Source of the DNA: Bacillus sp. REN3
Lineage (GTDB): Bacteria; Bacillota; Bacilli; Bacillales; Cytobacillaceae
Assembly (NCBI RefSeq): GCF_017912555.1
Contig: NZ_JAERSD010000003.1
Coordinates: 62,001-126,000 of the forward strand
Length of the DNA: 64,000 nt
Direction: 5' to 3'
Shown here: positions 9,379 through 18,547 of the stretch, piece after piece
Position numbering within the stretch: position 1 is the first letter of the stretch
Layout: the number at the start of each line of letters is the position of its first letter
Program-made: the position numbers and the translations under genes
The notes under the pieces: generated by a model
What the model saw: the letters and a program-made list of their open reading frames with translations, nothing else
Told to the model about the DNA's origin: nothing
Databases searched by the model: none

Positions 9379-10713
9379 ATGAAAATTACAGTTGTTGGGA
9401 CTGGGTATGTTGGCCTTGTCACTGGAGTTTCCTTTGCTGAAGTCGGTTATGATGTGTTCTGTTATGATCTTGATGAAAATAAAATAAACATGCTGTCAAA
9501 AGGAAAATGTCCGATCTACGAGCCGGGGCTAGAGGAAATGCTTCAAAAAAACCTGTCGGCTGGCAGGATTTCTTTTACCGGGGATCCTGCTGAAGCGTAT
9601 ATGGAATCGGAGTTTATTTTCATAGCGGTCGGGACACCTGAAAATCCAGATGGATCTGCCAATCTGGCTTTTTTGGAGGAGGCAGTCGAAGAAGCTGGGC
9701 GTCACCTAAGTGATGACGCCATTATTGTCATCAAGAGCACCGTTCCTGTCGGTACAAGCGAAAGGATGGCCGCATTGCTGGGGCAAACAGTATCTGAAGG
9801 AGTGGAGGTGAAGGTCGTTTCGAATCCGGAATTCCTCCGCGAGGGATCGGGAATTCTTGATACCTTCCATGCAGACCGCATCGTGATTGGCGCCGCAGAC
9901 CAAGAGGCGGGCAGCGAGGTCGCCCGTCTTTACGGGCCCTTCAAGGTGCCAGTGCTCCAGACGGATGCCCGCAGCGCCGAATTGATCAAATATGCCTCGA
10001 ATGTCTTCCTGGCAACGAAAATCAGCTTTATCAATGAGGTTGCCAATCTTTGTGAACTTACCGGAGCCAATATAGAGGATGTCGCACGCGGAATGGGGAT
10101 GGACCAGCGGATCGGCAGCCAGTTCTTGAAGGCTGGGGTTGGCTATGGCGGCTCTTGTTTCCCGAAAGATACAAAGGCATTGGCAACGCAGGCCGGGAAT
10201 TACGGCTATGACTTTAAGATTCTCCAGTCAGTGATCGAGGTGAACAGCAGGCAAAAGCAACAGCTCCTGACGAAAGCAAGAGCTTTGCTGGGGAGCCTGG
10301 AAGGAAAGCGGGCTGCCGTGCTCGGATTAGCCTTCAAGCCACATACTGATGATATCCGTGAAGCGCCGGGAATCGAGCTTGTGGGGCAGCTCCTCGCTGA
10401 ACAGGCGGATGTTTCTGTGTATGATCCTGCAGCAGCGGTTAACGCACGTGAACGGTTTGGCGATAGGCTATATTACGCTTCAGGAATCGATTCAGCCATC
10501 AAAGGGGCGGATCTTGCCTTCATCATGACGGAATGGCCGCAAATCGTCCATTACGAGCTAAAGAACTTCAAGCTGTTCATGCGGACACCGCTCATTTTCG
10601 ACGGCAGGAATTGCTATGGGCTGGAAGAGGCTGAACGGGAAGGCTTGATGTATGTTTCAGTCGGAAGAAAGGCAGTATCGGTGAAAGCCCAAATCGATCG
10701 TCTGGAGTTTTGA
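9379..10713 (+). CDS. UDP-glucose 6-dehydrogenase
   Basis: A 444-residue enzyme that oxidises UDP-glucose twice with NAD+ to UDP-glucuronate, a precursor of teichuronic acid or capsule. MKITVVGTGYVGLVTG is the N-terminal NAD fold, KSTVPVGTS and NPEFLREG line the sugar site, GYGGSCFPKD holds the catalytic cysteine (about residue 260), and GLAFKPHTDDIREAP begins the C-terminal domain. The length is normal for the UgdH/TuaD family. It is a single gene with its own terminator; no polymer-synthesis genes lie beside it, so the polymer it serves is not known. Confidence 0.95.
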   Translation: MKITVVGTGYVGLVTGVSFAEVGYDVFCYDLDENKINMLSKGKCPIYEPGLEEMLQKNLSAGRISFTGDPAEAYMESEFIFIAVGTPENPDGSANLAFLEEAVEEAGRHLSDDAIIVIKSTVPVGTSERMAALLGQTVSEGVEVKVVSNPEFLREGSGILDTFHADRIVIGAADQEAGSEVARLYGPFKVPVLQTDARSAELIKYASNVFLATKISFINEVANLCELTGANIEDVARGMGMDQRIGSQFLKAGVGYGGSCFPKDTKALATQAGNYGYDFKILQSVIEVNSRQKQQLLTKARALLGSLEGKRAAVLGLAFKPHTDDIREAPGIELVGQLLAEQADVSVYDPAAAVNARERFGDRLYYASGIDSAIKGADLAFIMTEWPQIVHYELKNFKLFMRTPLIFDGRNCYGLEEAEREGLMYVSVGRKAVSVKAQIDRLEF

Positions 10714-10752
10714 CGGGGAATATTTTTAAAATATGTGAATTCATCTCAAGAG

Positions 10753-10784
10753 AAGGCCGCCATCCCGGAAAGGATGGCGGCCTT
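10753..10784 (+). terminator. Terminator after the UDP-glucose dehydrogenase gene
   Basis: A perfect 13-bp stem AAGGCCGCCATCC / GGATGGCGGCCTT with a six-base loop and T-rich tail, 40 bases past the stop. Confidence 0.9.
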
Positions 10785-10947
10785 TCCCTTTGCTGCAGAT
10801 TGAAAAATCTTATGTCTTGAATATATTTAAAAAATAATCCATAGAGAAGAAAGGTTGCTGGACAGGTAAATTCAACTGCTATCATCCGTAAAATTATTAT
10901 GCTGGAATAGAGGAGTAAATTGAATATAAATAATATTTTGAATATTA

Positions 10948-10976
10948 TTGACTTTTCATTTTATTCACGTTAAATT
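10948..10976 (+). promoter_or_regulatory. Sigma-A-type promoter of the liv operon
   Basis: TTGACT (10948-10953), a 17-base spacer and TAAATT (10971-10976) in a strongly AT-rich context. The transcript would carry about 265 untranslated bases before livH. Confidence 0.6.
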
Positions 10977-11248
10977 TAGTGTTAAATAATAAGACGGAAA
11001 AATGATGTATCGGCTATATTACGTCATACATTTATTTTATCCAATAAACCCCATCTTTTTATCGAATAGTTATCATAGCGATTTTTGGAATCGTTTACAA
11101 CGAAAGGAGGAATTGGTTTTAAGGCTTGGACAGAATGGGAATAGCTTGCCTGGAAGATGGCTTGGGAATTTGAGGAAAAGTATAACTAGAAGTTTGATAT
11201 TCGTGTTTTTTGAGTGATAATACTGATTTGGGTGAGAAGGGTGGTTTA

Positions 11249-12127
11249 ATGAACGATTCGATTCAATTTCTAATTTCCGGAATCACGATAGGGAGCATTT
11301 ATGCGATGGTCGCCCTTGGTTTTGTCACGATATACAGCGTGACAAAAGTAATCAATTTGGCGCAGGGTGAATTTGTGATGCTCGGCGGGATGGTGATGTT
11401 TTCACTGGTCAATATGGGGATTCCGTACCTTGTTGCCTTCATTTTGACGATTGCCGTTGTAATGGGCATTGGCTGGCTGCTTGAGTGGGCGGTCATCCGA
11501 AAAGCAAAGGGTGCTGATCCGCTAAGCTTGATTATCTTAACGATTGGGACGGCGATTTTTATCCGGGGTATTGCCGGCATGATATGGGGCAAAGATTCTG
11601 TGAAAGTAGCACCTTTTTCCAGTGACCAGCCCATAAATGTTTTCGGGGCCTCCGTTACGCCGCAAAGTGTATGGGTGATGGTCTTCATGGTGCTGACGGT
11701 GGGAATTCTCTACTTTTTGATTGAAAAAACGATGGCAGGAAAAGCATTTCGGGCATGCTCAGTCAATTCCGAAGCAGCAAGGCTGATGGCCATCAGTCCA
11801 TGGAAAATGTCATCCATTTCATTTGCCATGAGTGCTGCCCTCGGCGCATTGGCCGGACTTGTCATTGCCCCGATTCTTTTCCCTTCCTACGACATGGGTA
11901 TCATGTTGGGGATCAAAGGCTTTTCCGCCAGTATCTTAGGCGGCTTAGGAAGTGCGCCTGGTGCAGTGATCGGCGGATTGTTATTGGGGATCATCGAATC
12001 ACTGGGAGCAGGTTATATAAGTTCGGGGATGAAGGATGCGATTGCATTTGGCGTGGTGCTGATGCTGTTGCTGATCAGGCCCTATGGATTGCTGGGAGAA
12101 AAGAATGTGGGGAAGGGAGGGCTATAA
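11249..12127 (+). CDS. livH: Branched-chain amino acid ABC transporter permease, LivH type
   Basis: A 292-residue membrane protein with about eight hydrophobic segments. GITIGSIYAMVALGFVTIYSVTKVINLAQGEFVMLGG is the family N-terminus: the glycine-rich first helix followed by the NxAqGef motif. ILGGLGSAPGAVIGGLLLGI is the cytoplasmic coupling region near the C-terminus. The ATG at 11249 follows GAAGGGTGG; an upstream in-frame start at 11210 lies before this site. It forms the importer with the four genes downstream, overlapping or abutting each. The ligand cannot be read from the permease: leucine/valine, amides or an aromatic acid are possible. Confidence 0.85.
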   Translation: MNDSIQFLISGITIGSIYAMVALGFVTIYSVTKVINLAQGEFVMLGGMVMFSLVNMGIPYLVAFILTIAVVMGIGWLLEWAVIRKAKGADPLSLIILTIGTAIFIRGIAGMIWGKDSVKVAPFSSDQPINVFGASVTPQSVWVMVFMVLTVGILYFLIEKTMAGKAFRACSVNSEAARLMAISPWKMSSISFAMSAALGALAGLVIAPILFPSYDMGIMLGIKGFSASILGGLGSAPGAVIGGLLLGIIESLGAGYISSGMKDAIAFGVVLMLLLIRPYGLLGEKNVGKGGL

Positions 12128-13162
12128 GTGAAGCGTAAAGGTGTCCAGTCATTCAGCTGGAAAGGTATTTCAGCTTTTTCTGTATTTATTGTAGTCCTTC
12201 CATTTGTTTTTTCATCTTCCTTTTACATTACAAAAGCGACGTTTGCTGGAATCTATGCAATCGTTGCGGTTGGGCTCGGATTATTAATGGGGTTTGCCGG
12301 CCAGATTTCACTAGGGCAAGCTGCTTTCTACGGGGTTGGGGCGTATACGACAGCGATCTTGACGACTACATATGGACTGAACCCCTGGGTGACCTTCCTC
12401 ATCTCCTTATTGGCCCCGGCTTTGATCGCCTATCTGCTGGGCCATACGATGGCAAGACTGCATGGCTATTACCTGGCAATGGCGACACTTGCTTTCGGAA
12501 TTGTCATCCACGTGCTTTTAACTGAGTGGAAATCGGTCACCAAAGGGGCTTCCGGCTTTTTCGGAATCCCAAAGATCGAATTGTTCGGTTTTACTTTCAG
12601 GCAGGGATTGCCCTATTACTATTTAGTCTGGTTCTTCGCTTTGCTCGTGATCGTCATTGCGCTGAATATCATCCACTCACGTATCGGGCGTGCGTTGAGA
12701 TCGATCCATGACAGTGAAGTCGCCGCAAGCGCGATGGGTGTCGACACAGGTAAATACAAGATGCAGGTGTTCATTATCAGCTCCATGTTTGCAGGCCTGG
12801 CCGGATGGCTGTTTGCCCATATGTCCTACAGCATTTCCCCGGGATCCTTCGGATTGAATGGGTCGATCCTGTTTTTGACGATGGTTGTCCTGGGTGGGGC
12901 AACAAGCGTGTGGGGAGCGGTCTGGGGGGCGATCCTGATATCAGTCATCAGCATATTGGTCCATACGGCCGGCTCTCATTTCTCTTTTATCACAAGTGAT
13001 TCCGAACAGGTCCTGTATGGATTCATCATGATGCTGATTGTCATTTTCCTTCCTCAGGGATTGATCCCTGCTATTCGTCCGCTACTGGAAAAACTTGCCC
13101 ACAGGATGAGGCTGCCAAACGTCCGAGGTGTCAGATCGGTAAAGGGGAATCAAAATGTCTAA
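12128..13162 (+). CDS. livM: Branched-chain amino acid ABC transporter permease, LivM type
   Basis: A 344-residue second permease subunit with about nine hydrophobic segments. YAIVAVGLGLLMGFAGQISLGQAAFYGVGAYT is the LivM signature region, and MVVLGGATSVWGAVWGAI is the coupling-loop region. The start is GTG at 12128, directly after the livH stop and preceded by GGGAGGG. It ends eight bases inside livG, showing translational coupling. It pairs with LivH to form the membrane channel. Confidence 0.85.
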   Translation: MKRKGVQSFSWKGISAFSVFIVVLPFVFSSSFYITKATFAGIYAIVAVGLGLLMGFAGQISLGQAAFYGVGAYTTAILTTTYGLNPWVTFLISLLAPALIAYLLGHTMARLHGYYLAMATLAFGIVIHVLLTEWKSVTKGASGFFGIPKIELFGFTFRQGLPYYYLVWFFALLVIVIALNIIHSRIGRALRSIHDSEVAASAMGVDTGKYKMQVFIISSMFAGLAGWLFAHMSYSISPGSFGLNGSILFLTMVVLGGATSVWGAVWGAILISVISILVHTAGSHFSFITSDSEQVLYGFIMMLIVIFLPQGLIPAIRPLLEKLAHRMRLPNVRGVRSVKGNQNV

Positions 13163-13937
13163 TTTGCTAGAGGTAAAGAATGTAACCAAACGTTTTGGCG
13201 GAGTTGTAGCGAATCGAAATGTTTCTTTTACGATAGAAGAAAAGAAGATTACTGGATTGATTGGCCCTAACGGAGCGGGCAAGAGTACGCTCTTCAACAT
13301 GGTTTCTGCTGTATTCCCGCCATCCGAAGGGGAAATCTGGTTCCGGAATGAAAGGATTGATTCTTATCCGGCTTATAAAGTTGCGCCGCTTGGAATCTCG
13401 CGGACATTCCAGAATTTACAGGTGTTCAAGAAAATGACGGTAATCGAGAATGTCATGGTCGGATTGCATACCAGGACTTCGTCTGGTATATTGGCCGCCG
13501 CCTTCAGCTTTCCAAGCTCGAAAAAAGAAGAGGCGGAGATGTATGAAAAAGCGGTTGAAGCCCTTCGTTTTGCAGGGCTAGAGGACGATTGCGGGACGGT
13601 TGCTGCCAATTTGCCTCTCGGAAAGCTGAGGCTGCTCGAACTGGCGCGCGCCATCGCGACAGGACCTAAGCTGCTATTATTGGACGAAGTTGCCGCGGGC
13701 TTGAACCACCAGGAAACACTCGAAATGAGCAGGCTGATTTTAAAAACCAGAGAGCAGGGCATTGCTATTTTTGTAGTGGAACACGATATGGACTTAGTTA
13801 TGGGGATTTGTGACAAAATCATCGTTCTCGACCAGGGAGAGAAGATAGCCGAAGGAGCTCCGAAATCGGTCCAAAGCAACCAGCGTGTCATTGAAGCCTA
13901 CCTCGGTGCGAGTGAAGAGGAGGAGATGACAGTATGA
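13155..13937 (+). CDS. livG: Branched-chain amino acid ABC transporter ATPase, LivG type
   Basis: A 260-residue ATPase. GPNGAGKST is Walker A, LLLLDEVAAGLN is Walker B with catalytic glutamate, and VEHDMDLVMGICDKIIVLDQG is the H-loop region typical of LivG. The signature motif reads LPLGKLRLLELARAIA instead of the usual LSxGQ, a variation seen in parts of this family. The C-terminal LivG extension ends EAYLG. It overlaps livM by eight bases and livF by four. Confidence 0.9.
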   Translation: MSNLLEVKNVTKRFGGVVANRNVSFTIEEKKITGLIGPNGAGKSTLFNMVSAVFPPSEGEIWFRNERIDSYPAYKVAPLGISRTFQNLQVFKKMTVIENVMVGLHTRTSSGILAAAFSFPSSKKEEAEMYEKAVEALRFAGLEDDCGTVAANLPLGKLRLLELARAIATGPKLLLLDEVAAGLNHQETLEMSRLILKTREQGIAIFVVEHDMDLVMGICDKIIVLDQGEKIAEGAPKSVQSNQRVIEAYLGASEEEEMTV

Positions 13938-14671
13938 CATCAAGTATCCTGGAAATCAAGGATGTTTCTTTTAGCTATGGGCCGATCAAAGCGCTGGACA
14001 AGGTCAGTCTGGAAGTGAATCAAGGGGAGATTGTTGCGCTCCTTGGAGCCAACGGAGCCGGAAAGACAACGATGCTGAAGAATATCTCGGGACTTCTCAA
14101 GCCTTCAAGCGGCGGGATCTTCCACCGGGGTGAAGACATTACCCCGCTCGAAACGGAGGAAATCGTGAAAAGGCATTTGATTCTCGTACCTGAACATCGG
14201 CAAATATTCAGCACGCTGACCGTATTGGACAATTTGTATTTAGGTGCCTTCCATCATCATAGGAAGTCGGGGAAAAGCGAAATCGATTCCGCTGTCAAAA
14301 AGGTATTTGAGCTCTTCCCTATATTGGAGGAACGAAAGGAGCAATTAGGGGGGACGCTTTCTGGCGGCCAACAGCAGATGCTGGCGATAGCAAGGGCGAT
14401 CATGGCAAAGCCTGGCCTGCTCCTGCTTGACGAGCCCTCACTTGGATTAGCTCCGTTAATCGTCAAGGAAGTCCTGGATTATGTAAAACAATTGCGCGAT
14501 GAGTTTGGTGTAACGGTGCTGCTCATCGAACAAAACGTCAACGCATCTTTGAAGATTGCCGACCGCGGCTATGTCCTGTCACACGGCAGCGTCGTCAAGT
14601 CCGGGAAATCCCGTGACCTGCTGAATGATCCAGAAATAAAAGAGGCCTTCCTGGGCCATGCAGTATCATGA
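13934..14671 (+). CDS. livF: Branched-chain amino acid ABC transporter ATPase, LivF type
   Basis: A 245-residue ATPase and partner of LivG. GANGAGKTT is Walker A, LSGGQQQMLAIARAIM the signature, LLLLDEPSLGLAP Walker B with the LivF-specific SLGLAP, and LLIEQNVNASLKIADRGYVL the H-loop region. It begins within an ATGA overlap with livG. It ends 53 bases before the binding-protein gene. Confidence 0.92.
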   Translation: MTSSILEIKDVSFSYGPIKALDKVSLEVNQGEIVALLGANGAGKTTMLKNISGLLKPSSGGIFHRGEDITPLETEEIVKRHLILVPEHRQIFSTLTVLDNLYLGAFHHHRKSGKSEIDSAVKKVFELFPILEERKEQLGGTLSGGQQQMLAIARAIMAKPGLLLLDEPSLGLAPLIVKEVLDYVKQLRDEFGVTVLLIEQNVNASLKIADRGYVLSHGSVVKSGKSRDLLNDPEIKEAFLGHAVS

Positions 14672-14724
14672 TGTTTTTTAAAAAAATCAAATTGATGAAT
14701 CATGAAGACGAAGGGGGTAATGTT

Positions 14725-15891
14725 GTGAGAAAGTGGTTGGTTGGCATATTGCTGATAGTAATTGTCGCCGGGATGGCTGGATGCAGCTCCGAGGCAGAAG
14801 GGGAAAGCGGAAAGAAAGTTTACAAGATTGGCGCAATCTATTCGAAAACAGGGCCTGGCAGCCCGCTTGGTGAACCGGAGTGGAAGGCGACGGAGCTGCT
14901 GGAAAAGCAAATTAATGATGAAGGCGGAATCAATGGGGTCCCAATTGACATTATTCTGGCGGATGACGAATCGACACCAGAAAAAGCAACTGAAGAAATG
15001 AACCGGTTGATTAATGATGAAAAGGTATTGGCCGTATTGGGTTCATCGACAAGCGGCGCCAGCCTGGCAATGAAAGGCATCGCGATGGATAGCGAAATCC
15101 CCTTGATATCTGCCGGCGCGGCAGTTGGAATCGTTTCTCCTGCGGAAGAATCGAAATGGGTTTTCAAAACTCCGCATTCTGATGCCCATGCCGTCGAAAG
15201 GATCTATATGTACCTGAAAGAGGAAGGTTTGACGGATATAGGCATTCTCGCCGATTCCAATGCATTTGGCGCAAGCGGGGTTGAGCAGCTGGAAGCGCTG
15301 AAAGGCGATTATGGCATCAAGATAGTCGCCAATGAGTCCTATAATACGGACGATGCCGATATGAAAACACAGCTGACGAAAATTGAAAGGTCCGGTGCCA
15401 AAGCAGTCATTGTCTGGGGCACGAATCCGGCACCGGCAATCGCAGCTAAAAACATGAAAGAACTTGGAATGGACATCCCGTATATCGGAAGCCATGGAAT
15501 TGCCAACCAATCTTTCATCGACTTGGCAGGTGACGCTTCTGAAGGGGTCATCATCCCAACGGGCAAGTTATTATTCCCGACACAAATCCCTAAGGATGAT
15601 CCGCAATCAGAGGTGATTACAAAATTCTATGATAGCTATAAGGAAAAATATGGAGGAGAGCCAACAAACTTTGGGTCGTATGGCTATGACAATGTCATGC
15701 TGGTGGTCGAGGCACTGAAGTCCGGAGCGAAAGACCATGAAGCCATCCGGGATTACCTTGAAAACAAAATAAAGGACCATGTCGGTGCTACCGGCATCTT
15801 CACCTTCAGTCCGGAAGACCATAACGGGCTGAAAGCGGATAGCATGGTAATGGCGGAGATAAAGGACGGAGCATGGACATATAAAAAGTAG
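14725..15891 (+). CDS. Amino-acid-type ABC transporter substrate-binding lipoprotein
   Basis: A 388-residue LivK-family binding protein. The N-terminus has a positively charged start, a hydrophobic core and a lipobox (GMAGC), so it is anchored outside the membrane by a lipid on that cysteine. The mature part is a two-lobed periplasmic-binding fold (IGAIYSKTGPGSPLGEPEWKATELL opens lobe one; GILADSNAFGASG lies in the hinge side). GTG at 14725 is chosen because AAGGGGG lies seven bases upstream; an earlier ATG at 14668 would put charged residues before the signal peptide. It determines the ligand of the importer, which remains unknown. Confidence 0.85.
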   Translation: MRKWLVGILLIVIVAGMAGCSSEAEGESGKKVYKIGAIYSKTGPGSPLGEPEWKATELLEKQINDEGGINGVPIDIILADDESTPEKATEEMNRLINDEKVLAVLGSSTSGASLAMKGIAMDSEIPLISAGAAVGIVSPAEESKWVFKTPHSDAHAVERIYMYLKEEGLTDIGILADSNAFGASGVEQLEALKGDYGIKIVANESYNTDDADMKTQLTKIERSGAKAVIVWGTNPAPAIAAKNMKELGMDIPYIGSHGIANQSFIDLAGDASEGVIIPTGKLLFPTQIPKDDPQSEVITKFYDSYKEKYGGEPTNFGSYGYDNVMLVVEALKSGAKDHEAIRDYLENKIKDHVGATGIFTFSPEDHNGLKADSMVMAEIKDGAWTYKK

Positions 15892-15904
15892 GGCAGGATT
15901 TCGC

Positions 15905-16075
15905 AAAGGCTGGCTATTGTCAGTCTTTGCTTTTGATTGCTTGTTGGTTAGCAGCGGGAGGCGGGAAGACTTGGGCGGGATTAAGGGTCAGGGGAGCCCC
16001 CGGTATTGCTAGTGCAGAGGAAGCTCCCCGGCAGGCACGAGGGAAGTCAACAATCAAAGTTAACACAGCTTTTTA
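15905..16075. repeat. Dispersed repeat family A, copy 1 (degenerate)
   Basis: Non-coding stretch between the liv operon and the thioesterase gene. It shares with other copies the middle block (purine-rich GGGAGGCGGGAAGACT near 15957, GGAAGCTCCCCGG near 16018) and the end block AAGTCAACAATCAAAGTTAACACAGCT (reading through 16046-16072). The left end is poorly preserved. A short hairpin around 15903-15930 (GCAAAGGCTG / CAGTCTTTGC) may act as the liv terminator. Confidence 0.55.
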
Positions 16076-16095
16076 AAAAAACGGAGGTGCTAAAA

Positions 16096-16497
16096 ATGAA
16101 AGAGACGGTCATGGAAAGGGTGTCATCGGATCCGTTTGCCCGTTTTTTGGGAATTGCCATCGAAGAAGTGCGAGAAGGAGAAGCAAGGGTATCCATCGTG
16201 ATTAAGGACCACCTTCTGAATTTTCATGGCGCCGCGAACGGAGGCTTGATTTTTTCCCTGGCAGATGTGGCTTTTGCGATTGCCAGCAACTCCTATGGAC
16301 AAACTTCAGTCGGCATCAATGTGAGCATGAATTATATGCTGGCAGCGAAGGAAGGAGATACCCTGACTGCGACAGCAGAAGAAGTTTCCGGGAATCCGAA
16401 GCTGGGGCTTTACCGGTTAACCGTCCGAAATCAGTATGACGAAATGATTGCCGTTGCAGATGGCATGGTGTATCGCAAGAAGGAACAGTTTGCCTGA
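16096..16497 (+). CDS. PaaI-type hotdog-fold thioesterase
   Basis: A 133-residue single hotdog domain of the PaaI/YbgC-like group. The active-site helix is HGAANGGLIFSLADVAFAIASNS (the HGGxxxxLaD pattern), the usual place of the catalytic asparagine/aspartate. The family hydrolyses acyl- or aryl-CoA thioesters. The ATG at 16096 has GGAGGTG upstream; a longer frame from 16006 would run through repeat sequence. It follows the liv-type importer but is separated by a repeat, so a shared pathway (for example CoA-activated aromatic acids) is only a suggestion. Confidence 0.8.
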   Translation: MKETVMERVSSDPFARFLGIAIEEVREGEARVSIVIKDHLLNFHGAANGGLIFSLADVAFAIASNSYGQTSVGINVSMNYMLAAKEGDTLTATAEEVSGNPKLGLYRLTVRNQYDEMIAVADGMVYRKKEQFA

Positions 16498-16685
16498 ATG
16501 CTGACTGTCAGGGACCGTAAGGGAAGGCCATCCGGCAACTGACTGCGGCGATCTGGGTTAATGGATCACAGGAACGGCTGTCAATCTAGACGGCCGTTTT
16601 CGATTGTTAGGAGCCAGGCTGATTGCCGCAGCATGCCTGAATACGGTAAAATGGTCGAAAATACCTTCCTTTAGGAGGAATCGGG

Positions 16686-17162
16686 ATGGCCAAGGTCAAA
16701 ACGAATGCGATGCGGATCCTCGATAGGCAAAAGGTGCCGTATGAAATCCTGAGCTATGAGGTGCACGATGGAAAAATCGATGGAATAACGGTGGCGGGGA
16801 AGATCGGCAAGGACCCGGCATATGTCTACAAGACGCTTGTCGCGGTTGGCGCGAGCAAAAGCTTATATGTTTTCGTCATACCAGTCGAGGCGGAGCTGGA
16901 TTTGAAAAAAGCAGCGAAGGAAGCAGGCGAGAAGAAGATCGAAATGCTGCCAGTCAAAGACATCCAGAAATTCACTGGCTATATACGCGGCGGTTGCTCG
17001 CCAATCGGCATGAAAAAGAATTACCCGACGTTTTTGGACGCAGGTGCGGCGGAAAAGGATGCGATCATCGTCAGTGCCGGAAAAATCGGCTTCCAGATCG
17101 AACTCGCTCCCTCAGAACTCCTCGAAGCCACGGAAGGGGAGCTTGCTGAAGTAACGAAGTAA
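16686..17162 (+). CDS. ybaK: YbaK-type Cys-tRNA(Pro) deacylase
   Basis: A 158-residue protein of the YbaK/EbsC editing family, which hydrolyses cysteine wrongly attached to tRNA-Pro. Visible family features are KTNAMRILDRQKVPYEILSYE at the start, DPAYVYKTLVA (the substrate lysine region) and GYIRGGCSPIGMKK, the conserved GGxSPxG loop. The start follows AGGAGG. It is a single gene with a strong terminator about 90 bases after its stop. Confidence 0.92.
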   Translation: MAKVKTNAMRILDRQKVPYEILSYEVHDGKIDGITVAGKIGKDPAYVYKTLVAVGASKSLYVFVIPVEAELDLKKAAKEAGEKKIEMLPVKDIQKFTGYIRGGCSPIGMKKNYPTFLDAGAAEKDAIIVSAGKIGFQIELAPSELLEATEGELAEVTK

Positions 17163-17484
17163 GAAACAAGACACCACGATGTGGTGTCAGGTTGGCGATG
17201 AATGAAGGTAGACTAAAAAACGGACACGTTAAATTAGACATAGCTAACCCTCAAGGGAACTAACTAATTCAGTTAGTTCCCTTTTCAATAAATCGTGCCC
17301 GTATTTGCTGTAGATCGTTCCCATTCCGCCATTCTGGAAGGCCGTTTGGGCACTAACCGGAAGGCCCTCCGGAGTAATCTTCCCATAATCGCTAATTTGG
17401 CCGCATCAAACGCAGGTTGCGCTTTGTCCTTGCAATCCATTCATCATGACTGTCCGTACATACTCACACTGCGATAAGGTGTTT
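17163..17484. other. Intergenic region after ybaK
   Basis: It contains a small hairpin (GACACCAC / GTGGTGTC, 17169-17187) and the strong terminator at 17253-17283. The remaining 200 bases hold no reading frame with a ribosome site and no recognised RNA. Confidence 0.6.
17253..17283 (+). terminator. Strong terminator downstream of ybaK
   Basis: A perfect 13-bp stem AAGGGAACTAACT / AGTTAGTTCCCTT with a five-base loop and T tract. It also faces the convergent nos operon end. Confidence 0.9.
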
Positions 17485-18177
17485 TTATTTCCCTGCTGCG
17501 TTGATCTTCAAATCGAGGCTTCCGATTTGCGATTGGTATAATTCCTCATATTTCTTGGTCGTATCATAGGCAATCTCTTTCTCTGGTGCATTTGGTTTTT
17601 CCCTTTTGACATCCGTTTCAAGTGTTTCATAGATCTTCACTGTGAGCAGCTTTTCGGTAAAATAACGTTTCAGCCGGTTTTGGTAGGCATCCTCAGGGTA
17701 GGCTTTGACAAGCTCCGATGCTGGTCCGTATTGCTGCACTTTTTCCTCGAATTCTCCGATTGCTTTCTTGACCTCGCCGTCTGTCACATCAAGTCCCTTT
17801 TCCTTTGCCAGCAGGTACATCGAGTATTGCTCGATCATCTTTGAGAGATTGACATTGAAATTGTCATGGTACTGGAGCTGCTCATCCCAGTAAGCAAGTT
17901 TATCCTCCAATTCAGCGCCCTTAAGCTTTTGCTCGTCCTGCTGGCGGTTCAACTCGATTTCTGCCTTGTTCATCAGCTCGTGGAATTGAAGATCTTCATA
18001 TGTCAGCACTTTGCCGTCAATCGTCACGACTTTATCATCAGCACTGAAGCTGGTATCCTCCTTGTCCGCAGAAGGCTTGTTTTCCTGTTTCGGCGCCGGG
18101 TCTGCTTTTTCCTGCTGGCAGCCCATGAGGATCAGGCTTGCTAGCAGCAGAAGGAAAAGGTTGTTCAATCGCTTCAT
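17485..18177 (-). CDS. SurA-like foldase lipoprotein, last gene of the nos operon
   Basis: A 230-residue exported lipoprotein. The signal peptide ends in a lipobox (LILMGC), followed by a Lys/Glu/Pro-rich linker. The mature part is mostly helical and charged: VVTIDGKVLTYEDLQFHELMNKAEIELNRQQDE resembles the N-terminal domain of SurA/PrsA-type folding proteins. No parvulin isomerase domain is visible at the C-terminus, so it is a chaperone-like fragment of that family rather than an isomerase. The ATG at 18177 follows AAAGGA; a TTG seven codons earlier overlaps that site. It begins eight bases after the YtkA-like gene, implying work with the nitrous-oxide reductase outside the membrane. Confidence 0.6.
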   Translation of the reverse strand: MKRLNNLFLLLLASLILMGCQQEKADPAPKQENKPSADKEDTSFSADDKVVTIDGKVLTYEDLQFHELMNKAEIELNRQQDEQKLKGAELEDKLAYWDEQLQYHDNFNVNLSKMIEQYSMYLLAKEKGLDVTDGEVKKAIGEFEEKVQQYGPASELVKAYPEDAYQNRLKRYFTEKLLTVKIYETLETDVKREKPNAPEKEIAYDTTKKYEELYQSQIGSLDLKINAAGK

Positions 18178-18184
18178 TGTGTCA

Positions 18185-18547
18185 TCATTCCTTTTCAACC
18201 TCGAATGTCATCACATGCTCAAATTTGCTTCCGTCCGCTTCGCCTTCAATATTGGCAATCCACTCTCCAGCCATCGGCAGCTCTGTGCTTGATTCGTAGA
18301 GGCCGTTGCCTTTGTCCGTAAAATCAACCTCGATCGACCCATGGTCCATTTTGGCCATTTCCAGGTAGGCGGTAAACTCAAGCCCAGCTGCCGGCTTGCC
18401 ATCCTTTTGCACCTCGATGACGATAGGGGAGCTTGTGCCTGCCTGGTATTTCGGTGCTTCCTTCAATGTGAATTCGTAATCCGATCCGGAACTGCATCCG
18501 GTTAACAACAACAGCAATAGCATGAAAACCGCAATAGATTTCTTCAC
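18185..18547 (-). CDS. YtkA/FixH-like lipoprotein in the nos operon
   Basis: A 120-residue lipoprotein: signal peptide with lipobox LLTGC, then one small beta-sandwich domain of the YtkA/FixH kind (SPIVIEVQKDGKPAAGLEFTAYLEMAKMDHGS and GLYESSTELPMAGEWIANIE). The sequence MAKMDH and the late methionine/histidine residues could bind copper, as proposed for related periplasmic domains. The start is GTG at 18547, inside a GTGA overlap with the nosF stop and preceded by GAGGGG. The placement suggests delivery of copper or assembly help for NosZ; this is inference. Confidence 0.65.
   Translation of the reverse strand: MKKSIAVFMLLLLLLTGCSSGSDYEFTLKEAPKYQAGTSSPIVIEVQKDGKPAAGLEFTAYLEMAKMDHGSIEVDFTDKGNGLYESSTELPMAGEWIANIEGEADGSKFEHVMTFEVEKE

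Larger units (their letters stand above)
10714..11248. other. Intergenic region before the liv operon
   Basis: Apart from the ugd terminator (10753-10784) this 535-base stretch holds an AT-rich promoter zone (about 10915-11000) and a leader of about 260 bases. A reading frame at 11002-11217 exists but has no ribosome site or recognisable product. I see no other gene. Confidence 0.6.

Noticed and set aside
11002-11217. A 71-codon frame before livH
   Set aside because: It has no ribosome site at its start, no recognisable product and a composition like untranslated leader.
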